A stretch of 64,000 bases of DNA from Bacteroidaceae bacterium. Its GTDB lineage: Bacteria > Bacteroidota > Bacteroidia > Bacteroidales > Bacteroidaceae. Under the pieces are notes generated by a model. It did not search any database. It had not been told where the DNA came from and saw only the letters and a list, made by a program, of their open reading frames with translations. Each line of letters begins with the position of its first letter. Position 1 is the first letter of the stretch. Below are positions 59,206 to 64,000 of this stretch, one piece after another. The position numbers were made by a program, and so were the translations under genes. Where the stretch lies: contig JAFRTJ010000039.1 of NCBI GenBank assembly GCA_017427185.1, forward strand, positions 1-64,000. Direction: 5' to 3'.

Positions 59206-60120
59206 TTAGAGGTGTATTACGAGCCCTTCTTGGGCTAAAATTGTGTTCTCGAACCTGCTTTTTGCCTCAGCCAGATGCGCATTCTCGTCTTTTATGCGGG
59301 CGCTGTAGTGTCCGATACAGAGTTTGCCCACCTCAGCATCTCGAGCGAGGGTGGCTGCCTGCAGGGCGGTGGTGTGGCGTGTCTCTGTGGCGCGTGCCAG
59401 CATTTCGTGCGGGTATGTCGCTTCGTGGAAGAGCAGGGTGGTGCCTTTCAGTATCTCTTTCAGCTGGGGCAGGTAGATGGTGTCTGAGCAATAGGCATAG
59501 GATCGTGGCTCTGCTGCCGGGTAGGTCAATCTCTCGTGGGGAATCACGGTCCCGTCGTCCAGCGTCCATGATGCGCCAGCCTTGATGTTGTTGATCTGAC
59601 TTATGGGGATGTTGAAGGCGTCGATCATTTCGCGCCGTATGTGGGGCAGGGAAGGTTTCTCGCGGAACAGGTAGCCGCAGCAGGGAATACGATGCTCGAG
59701 GGGAATGCTCCAGACTTCCATGCTTCTGTCCTCATATATTAAATAATGGTCGCGCGTGCGCACGGGATGGAAGGTCACCTTGTAGTCGATACCTTCGCAA
59801 TAGATTTTCAGTATGATATGGAGGAATTCCTCTATCTGCTGGGGGCCATGAATGTGGAACTCGGATGTTCTTCCCAGCAGGGCCATTGTGCTGATCAGAC
59901 CGGGCAATCCAAACACATGGTCGCCATGATTGTGGCTGACGAAGAGGTGCCCCAGACGGTTCATGTTGAGCTTATGGCGGGCAAACTGCATTTGGGCTGC
60001 TTCTCCGCAGTCTATCATCATCAGTTTTCCGCGCGTGTTCACTATCTGACAGGTGGGAAAATGTTTTTGGGTTGGTTTTGCGCTTCCACATCCCAGAATA
60101 TGCACGTCAAAGGGTTCCAT
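59206..60120 (-). CDS. rnz: Ribonuclease Z
   Basis: This 304-residue metallo-beta-lactamase-fold enzyme cuts the 3' trailer of tRNA precursors. The histidine motif is VSHNHGDHVFGLPG (H63, H65, D67, H68); LGCGSAKPT near the N-terminus and LLFHEATYPHEM with TRHTTALQAA and IGHYSAR follow the RNase Z order. The length matches the short bacterial form. It is 129 nt downstream of rpsA, beyond a strong hairpin. Confidence 0.95.
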   Translation of the reverse strand: MEPFDVHILGCGSAKPTQKHFPTCQIVNTRGKLMMIDCGEAAQMQFARHKLNMNRLGHLFVSHNHGDHVFGLPGLISTMALLGRTSEFHIHGPQQIEEFLHIILKIYCEGIDYKVTFHPVRTRDHYLIYEDRSMEVWSIPLEHRIPCCGYLFREKPSLPHIRREMIDAFNIPISQINNIKAGASWTLDDGTVIPHERLTYPAAEPRSYAYCSDTIYLPQLKEILKGTTLLFHEATYPHEMLARATETRHTTALQAATLARDAEVGKLCIGHYSARIKDENAHLAEAKSRFENTILAQEGLVIHL

Positions 60121-60150
60121 TCCGTCTTTCTTGATTTTTCCGTTAAAGGA

Positions 60151-60181
60151 ACAAGGGCAGCCTTTGCTGGGCTGCCCTTGT
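60151..60181 (-). terminator. Hairpin terminator after rpsA
   Basis: ACAAGGGCAGCC (60151-60162) pairs perfectly over 12 bp with GGCTGCCCTTGT (60170-60181) around a 7-nt loop. On the minus strand it is followed by TCCTTTAAC. It would reduce read-through from rpsA into rnz. Confidence 0.75.
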
Positions 60182-60249
60182 GGTTGTATCCTATCCTCCT
60201 TGCCAGCCTTTCCTTTGCAGAGAAAAGAGGTCAGAGGGGACTTGGTTTC

Positions 60250-62043
60250 TTACTCGTCGCTGTTCTGCATTTTGGCCTTCAAAGCTGCCAGAGCATCCAA
60301 ATCGCCCAGCGTAGTGCTTGCAGCCTGGTTCTGGATTACGGGAGAATCCTCTTTGCGGGCAGCAGGTTTGCGGGGTGCATTCTTCTTAGCCTCGCGAGCC
60401 TCAGCACGCTGGATATCCTCGTAGATGCGGCTGTGGGACAGGATGATGCGCTTGCTTTCCTTGTTGAACTCGATAACCTTGAAGGGCAGCTTCTCGTTCA
60501 GCTGAGCCTTGCTTCCGTCTTCCTTTACCAAGTGCTTGGGAGTTGCGAAGCCTTCTACTCCATACTCCAGCTGGATAACGGCACCCTTGTCGAGCATCTC
60601 TACGATGGTACCCTCGTGGATTGAATCCAGGGTGAATACGGTCTCGAATACGTCCCAAGGATTCTCTTCCAGCTGCTTGTGGCCGAGAGAGAGACGACGG
60701 TTGTTCTTGTCGATCTCCAGAACGATAACGTCGATGGTGGCACCAATCTGAGTGAACTCGCTGGGGTGCTTGATCTTCTTGGTCCAGCTCAGGTCGCTGA
60801 TGTGGATCAAACCGTCGACACCTTCCTCAATCTCCACGAATACGCCAAAGTTGGTGAAGTTGCGAACCTTAGCAGTATGCTTGCTGCCAATGGGATACTT
60901 CTCCTCGATGTGCTCCCAGGGATCTTCCTTCAGTTGCTTGATGCCCAGAGACATCTTGCGCTCGTCGCGGTCGAGAGTCAGGATGACAGCCTCTACCTCG
61001 TCGCCTACCTTCATGAAGTCCTGAGCGCTACGCAGATGCTGGCTCCAGCTCATCTCTGAAACGTGGATCAGACCCTCTACGCCAGGAGCGATCTCGATGA
61101 ATGCACCATAGTCGGCCATCACCACAACCTTACCCTTCACGTGGTCGCCTACCTTCAGGTCAGGATCCAGAGCATCCCAAGGATGAGGAGTCAGCTGTTT
61201 CAGACCGAGAGCAATACGCTTCTTCTCGTTGTCGAAATCCAGGATAACCACGTTGATCTTCTGATCCAGTTCCACAACTTCGTGAGGATCGTTTACGCGG
61301 CCCCAAGACAGGTCGGTAATGTGGATCAAACCGTCTACGCCACCCAAGTCGATGAATACACCATAGCTGGTGATGTTCTTGACGGTACCTTCCAGCACCT
61401 GGCCCTTCTCCAGCTTGCCGATGATCTCCTTCTTCTGCTGCTCCAGCTCGGCCTCGATGAGAGCCTTGTGGCTGACAACAACATTCTTGTACTCCTGATT
61501 GATTTTCACAATCTTGAATTCCATGGTCTTACCCACGAAAATATCATAGTCACGAATAGGTTTAACGTCAATCTGGCTGCCGGGCAAGAAGGCCTCGATG
61601 CCAAACACGTCAACAATCATACCGCCCTTAGTGCGGCACTTAACGAATCCCTTAACGATTTCTTCATTCTCCAGAGCTTGGTTGACACGATCCCAAGAAC
61701 GGCTTGCACGAGCCTTCTTGTGAGAGAGAATCAACTGACCCTTCTTGTCCTCTTGGTTCTCGATGTAAACTTCAACTGTGTCACCAACCTTCAGGTCTGG
61801 ATTGTAGCGGAATTCGCTGGTGGGAATGATACCGTCGCTCTTGAAGCCGATGTTGACTACAACCTCGCGCTTGTTCATAGCAATTACGGTACCGTCGACC
61901 ACATCGTGGTCACTAATTTTGTTCAGAGAGCCTTCATAAGCCTCTGTCTGAGCCTCGCGGCTCTGGCTTGCGTTGTTGTCACCATTGGCGTATGCTTCCC
62001 AATCGAAGTCTTCCAATGGAGCAACATTTCTAAAATCTGCCAT
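60250..62043 (-). CDS. rpsA: 30S ribosomal protein S1
   Basis: This 597-residue protein contains six S1 RNA-binding domains in tandem, easily seen in units such as GTVKNITSYGVFIDLGGVDG, GKVVVMADYGAFIEIAPGVEG and AKVRNFTNFGVFVEIEEGVDG. The first two are the divergent ribosome-binding repeats. A charged, Ala/Lys-rich tail follows (AREAKKNAPRKPAARKED). It delivers mRNAs to the 30S subunit, which matters in Bacteroidetes because most mRNAs lack a Shine-Dalgarno sequence. It has a perfect promoter at 62088. Confidence 0.97.
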   Translation of the reverse strand: MADFRNVAPLEDFDWEAYANGDNNASQSREAQTEAYEGSLNKISDHDVVDGTVIAMNKREVVVNIGFKSDGIIPTSEFRYNPDLKVGDTVEVYIENQEDKKGQLILSHKKARASRSWDRVNQALENEEIVKGFVKCRTKGGMIVDVFGIEAFLPGSQIDVKPIRDYDIFVGKTMEFKIVKINQEYKNVVVSHKALIEAELEQQKKEIIGKLEKGQVLEGTVKNITSYGVFIDLGGVDGLIHITDLSWGRVNDPHEVVELDQKINVVILDFDNEKKRIALGLKQLTPHPWDALDPDLKVGDHVKGKVVVMADYGAFIEIAPGVEGLIHVSEMSWSQHLRSAQDFMKVGDEVEAVILTLDRDERKMSLGIKQLKEDPWEHIEEKYPIGSKHTAKVRNFTNFGVFVEIEEGVDGLIHISDLSWTKKIKHPSEFTQIGATIDVIVLEIDKNNRRLSLGHKQLEENPWDVFETVFTLDSIHEGTIVEMLDKGAVIQLEYGVEGFATPKHLVKEDGSKAQLNEKLPFKVIEFNKESKRIILSHSRIYEDIQRAEAREAKKNAPRKPAARKEDSPVIQNQAASTTLGDLDALAALKAKMQNSDE

Positions 62044-62087
62044 ACAGATAATTAATGGTTAATAAATAATGTTAATAAACTCGGGCG

Positions 62088-62119
62088 CAAAGATATGAAA
62101 TTCCTCTGAACACACCAAA
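62088..62119 (-). promoter_or_regulatory. rpsA promoter
   Basis: On the minus strand TTTG (62116-62119), a 20-nt spacer and TATCTTTG (62088-62095) are an ideal match, 44 nt before the rpsA start. Confidence 0.85.
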
Positions 62120-62222
62120 TCTTTTACCCTACTTTTTGCCTAAAAAAGCCACCCTGGACCAGTTCCTTATCCGCAAGATGTAAAAATTGGGCACAACAAA
62201 CTCTTGTTTCAGGAAAAAGTTG

Positions 62223-62230
62223 TATCTTTG
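62223..62230 (+). promoter_or_regulatory. pfkA promoter -7 box
   Basis: TATCTTTG lies 95 nt before the pfkA ATG, leaving a leader of about 90 nt that begins just before repeat array 5. The nearest TTG (62204-62206) is only 16 nt upstream. Confidence 0.6.
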
Positions 62231-62241
62231 CAGAGCAAAAT

Positions 62242-62295
62242 CAACGTGTTGATCATTAGGTTTCCACGTGTTGAATGATTGGTTTTGACAGGTTG
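62242..62295. repeat. 22-bp-phased palindrome array, locus 5 (3 units)
   Basis: Units start at 62242 (CAACGTGTTG), 62264 (CCACGTGTTG) and 62286 (TGACAGGTTG), exactly 22 nt apart, with spacers ending GGTTT. The array would fall inside the transcribed leader of pfkA. Confidence 0.85.
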
Positions 62296-62311
62296 AAAGA
62301 GTCAAGATAAA

Positions 62312-62318
62312 AAGGAGG
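62312..62318 (+). promoter_or_regulatory. Canonical Shine-Dalgarno site of pfkA
   Basis: AAGGAGG lies 7 nt before the pfkA ATG. Such a perfect site is uncommon in this window, where most genes have none. Confidence 0.75.
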
Positions 62319-62325
62319 TATAGAT

Positions 62326-63303
62326 ATGAGAAAGATTAATTGCATAGGAATACTTACCAGTGGAGGTGATGCTCCAGGTATGAATGCGGCGATTCGTGCG
62401 GTGACTCGTGCCGCTATAGCTAACGATTTTCGCGTGATGGCCATTTATCGCGGCTACGAAGGTCTGATTAATGATGAGATAAGGGAATTCACCACGGAGA
62501 ACGTGAGCAACATTATCCAGCGTGGAGGCACCATCCTGAAGACCGCTCGAAGCAAGGATTTCATGACGCCTGAAGGCCGCCAGAGGGCTTATGAGAACAT
62601 GATGAAACGCGGAATAGATGCTCTGGTGGTAATCGGAGGAAATGGTTCCTTGGCGGGAGCTCGCGAGTTCGCTCAGGAGTACGACATCCCCTGCATCGGC
62701 CTGCCTGGCACGATCGATAATGATCTGAATGGGACGGACAGCACCATTGGCTACGACACAACTCTCAACACTATCATGGAGTGTGTCGACAAGATTCGCG
62801 ATACGGCCACCAGCCACGAGCGTATCTTCTTTGTGGAGGTGATGGGACGCGATGCTGGTTTCCTGGCTCAGAACAGCGCCATCGCGGCAGGAGCAGAAGC
62901 AGCCATCATCCCAGAGGATACGATGGGAGCGGATCAGCTGGAGCATTTCATCGGTCGAGGTATCCGCAAGAGCAAATCCAGCAGTATTGTTCTCGTGAGC
63001 GAGAGCCCCAAGTGTGGTGCCATGTATTATGCGGAGCATGTCAAGAAGGAGTATCCTGAGTACGATGTCCGCGTATCTATCCTTGGCCATTTGCAGCGCG
63101 GAGGAAGCCCTAGTGCAGGCGACCGCATCCTGGCAAGCCGATTGGGAGCAGGTGCTATCAACGCCATTCTGGAGGGGCAGCGCAACGTGATGATTGGTAT
63201 CAAGAACGATGAGGTTGTCTATGTGCCTTTCAGCAACGCCATCAAGAGTGACAAGCCTGTGAAGAAGGAGTTGATCGATCTGCTTGCTGTGCTGAGTATA
63301 TAA
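62326..63303 (+). CDS. pfkA: ATP-dependent 6-phosphofructokinase
   Basis: This 325-residue glycolytic enzyme phosphorylates fructose 6-phosphate. The N-terminal [18 protein letters not shown] binds ATP. GGNGS (104-108) has Gly at the position that favours ATP over pyrophosphate, with Asn where Asp is usual. The catalytic TIDND (129-133, D131), [12 protein letters not shown] and [16 protein letters not shown] follow. It has its own promoter, a leader carrying repeat array 5, and a strong Shine-Dalgarno sequence, suggesting high or regulated expression. Confidence 0.95.
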   Translation: MRKINCIGILTSGGDAPGMNAAIRAVTRAAIANDFRVMAIYRGYEGLINDEIREFTTENVSNIIQRGGTILKTARSKDFMTPEGRQRAYENMMKRGIDALVVIGGNGSLAGAREFAQEYDIPCIGLPGTIDNDLNGTDSTIGYDTTLNTIMECVDKIRDTATSHERIFFVEVMGRDAGFLAQNSAIAAGAEAAIIPEDTMGADQLEHFIGRGIRKSKSSSIVLVSESPKCGAMYYAEHVKKEYPEYDVRVSILGHLQRGGSPSAGDRILASRLGAGAINAILEGQRNVMIGIKNDEVVYVPFSNAIKSDKPVKKELIDLLAVLSI

Positions 63304-63401
63304 TGCTTTTCCTCGAATGTGATGAGTATGCGATTTGAAGGAAAAGAAAGGAAAATGATGAAATTTTTACACGAAAAAAGATAACGTATAAAAAAAAGCT
63401 G

Positions 63402-63409
63402 TAACTTTG
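63402..63409 (+). promoter_or_regulatory. Promoter -7 box of the cobalamin riboswitch leader
   Basis: TAACTTTG lies immediately upstream of the riboswitch, giving a leader of about 215 nt before the receptor gene. Confidence 0.65.
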
Positions 63410-63417
63410 CATGCGAT

Positions 63418-63600
63418 TTGGTAATGGAGTCGTCCTAAAGGATGATGTCCATGCAAGGGAATCAGGTGAAAGACCTGAGCTGTTCCTGCAGCTGTAATCC
63501 ATTTATGGGAGTCGGCAAAGAAGTCACTACGCAAGTGGGAAGGCGCCGATTCTAATGGAAAGCCAGAAGACCTGCCATTTCTGTTGAGAATATAAAGGAG
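63418..63600 (+). promoter_or_regulatory. Cobalamin (B12) riboswitch
   Basis: The conserved parts occur in order: GGGAATCAGGTGAAAGACC, CTGTTCCTGCAGCTGTAA, GTCACTACGCAAGTGGGAAG and the B12 box AGCCAGAAGACCTGCC (63561-63576). The riboswitch binds adenosyl- or other cobalamins and represses the downstream gene. The start of the receptor ORF lies about 54 nt after the B12 box, so control of translation initiation is likely. Exact ends are approximate. Confidence 0.93.
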
Positions 63601-63629
63601 TTGCTCCCAGGATTTGGAGTCATCTGCTT

Positions 63630-64000
63630 ATGAATGCAAGAAAAATAGTCCTGCTTGTCTTCTTGGCAAGTGCTTTTGTCGTACGTGGTTTTGCCCAGAA
63701 CTCCGTAGATACTTTGCGTGAGGTCGTAATCACAGGGACAGGAACTGAACATTTGCTTAAAAACGCACCTGTTCAGACGGAGGTGATATCCCGTCGTGTG
63801 CTCGACAGCTTTGGCGCTAAGTCGATGGAGGAAATCCTGGGTAGCTTAACGGCTTCCTTTGCTTTCAACGAAGGAGATATGGGAAGCCAGATGCAGCTCA
63901 ACGGATTGGGAAACTCCTACATCCTGATACTTGTTGATGGCAAGCGCATTCATGGTGACGTGGGAGGCGAGAATGATTTGAGCCTCATAGATCCTCATAA
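63630..64000 (+). CDS. btuB: TonB-dependent receptor, probably cobalamin (BtuB-like), 3' truncated by window end
   Basis: The ATG at 63630 opens a frame that stays open to the window end (about 123 codons). A signal peptide (MNARKIVLLVFLASAFVVRG) is followed by a TonB box-like DTLREVVITGTG and the start of the plug domain (APVQTEVISRRVLDSFGA, MQLNGLGNSYILILVDGKR). The cobalamin riboswitch directly upstream points to vitamin B12 or corrinoid uptake through the outer membrane. The rest of the barrel lies outside the window, so the specific assignment rests on the riboswitch. Confidence 0.85.
   Translation, partial: MNARKIVLLVFLASAFVVRGFAQNSVDTLREVVITGTGTEHLLKNAPVQTEVISRRVLDSFGAKSMEEILGSLTASFAFNEGDMGSQMQLNGLGNSYILILVDGKRIHGDVGGENDLSLIDPH

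Noticed and set aside
61063..62055. A 330-codon ORF opposite rpsA, and similar long ORFs opposite lysS (3823-4566) and the GH88 gene (50282-51373).
   Set aside because: They are shadows of strongly conserved genes on the opposite strand, with no recognisable domains.

Overview
The window looks like chromosome from a member of the Bacteroidales, most likely Prevotellaceae. Almost every gene is preceded by the Bacteroidetes -7 box TAnnTTTG, often with TTTG exactly 20 nt upstream. There is a SusC/SusD pair, many lipoproteins, three proteins ending in type IX-secretion-like C-terminal tails, and an S1 protein, LysRS and IlvD-B-N-thioesterase order typical of this order. No rRNA, tRNA, CRISPR array, integrase or intact insertion sequence was seen. 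The content is mostly housekeeping with some accessory insertions.

Layout. 1-1136: gene-free, holding two large inverted-repeat elements. 1137-6395: thioredoxin-like lipid-anchored oxidoreductase, gpsA-lysS, a YgjP-type metallopeptidase and a secreted endonuclease/phosphatase. 7008-13385: a two-headed esterase, a cysteine-packed lipoprotein, an outer-membrane barrel and two exported calcineurin-like phosphoesterases. 13485-16179: a degenerate ThiD-kinase/AraC fusion divergent from pdxS-pdxT (vitamin B6). 16601-22211: an RND efflux operon. 22286-26628: rubredoxin, slyD-aroC, an apparently orphan HpaII-type restriction endonuclease and a serine hydrolase. 26821-37267: branched-chain amino-acid genes (ilvD, ilvB, ilvN, acyl-ACP thioesterase, ilvC) with three envelope genes inserted before ilvC. 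37394-40872: an exported muropeptide-processing set. 41175-50029: SusC/SusD/lipoprotein plus a secreted C10 cysteine protease. 50174-56581: GH88 hydrolase, valS, mazG and an ECF sigma factor with a Spy-like partner. 57262-64000: L,D-transpeptidase, rnz, rpsA, pfkA and a cobalamin riboswitch ahead of a TonB-dependent receptor that runs off the end.

Two repeat systems cut across this layout and are the most unusual content. (1) Six short arrays of a near-palindromic 10-mer, CAACGTGTTG or its complement, are repeated with an exact 22-bp period (two helical turns). They lie at 6556, 16273, 22487, 35546 (inside a gene), 50042 and 62242. (2) Three large dyad elements at 234-378, 659-816 and 56961-57106 have arms built from the hexamer GTTNCA. 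N differs between elements (C, T, A) while the opposite arm changes to match, around a shared AT-rich core and shared flanks.

The other leading candidate for an undescribed system is the ThiD-like pseudokinase fused to an AraC DNA-binding domain opposite pdxST. Its expected catalytic Cys/Asp is a Gly, so it may be a B6-vitamer sensor rather than an enzyme. All functional statements are read from sequence motifs by eye; no database search was run.
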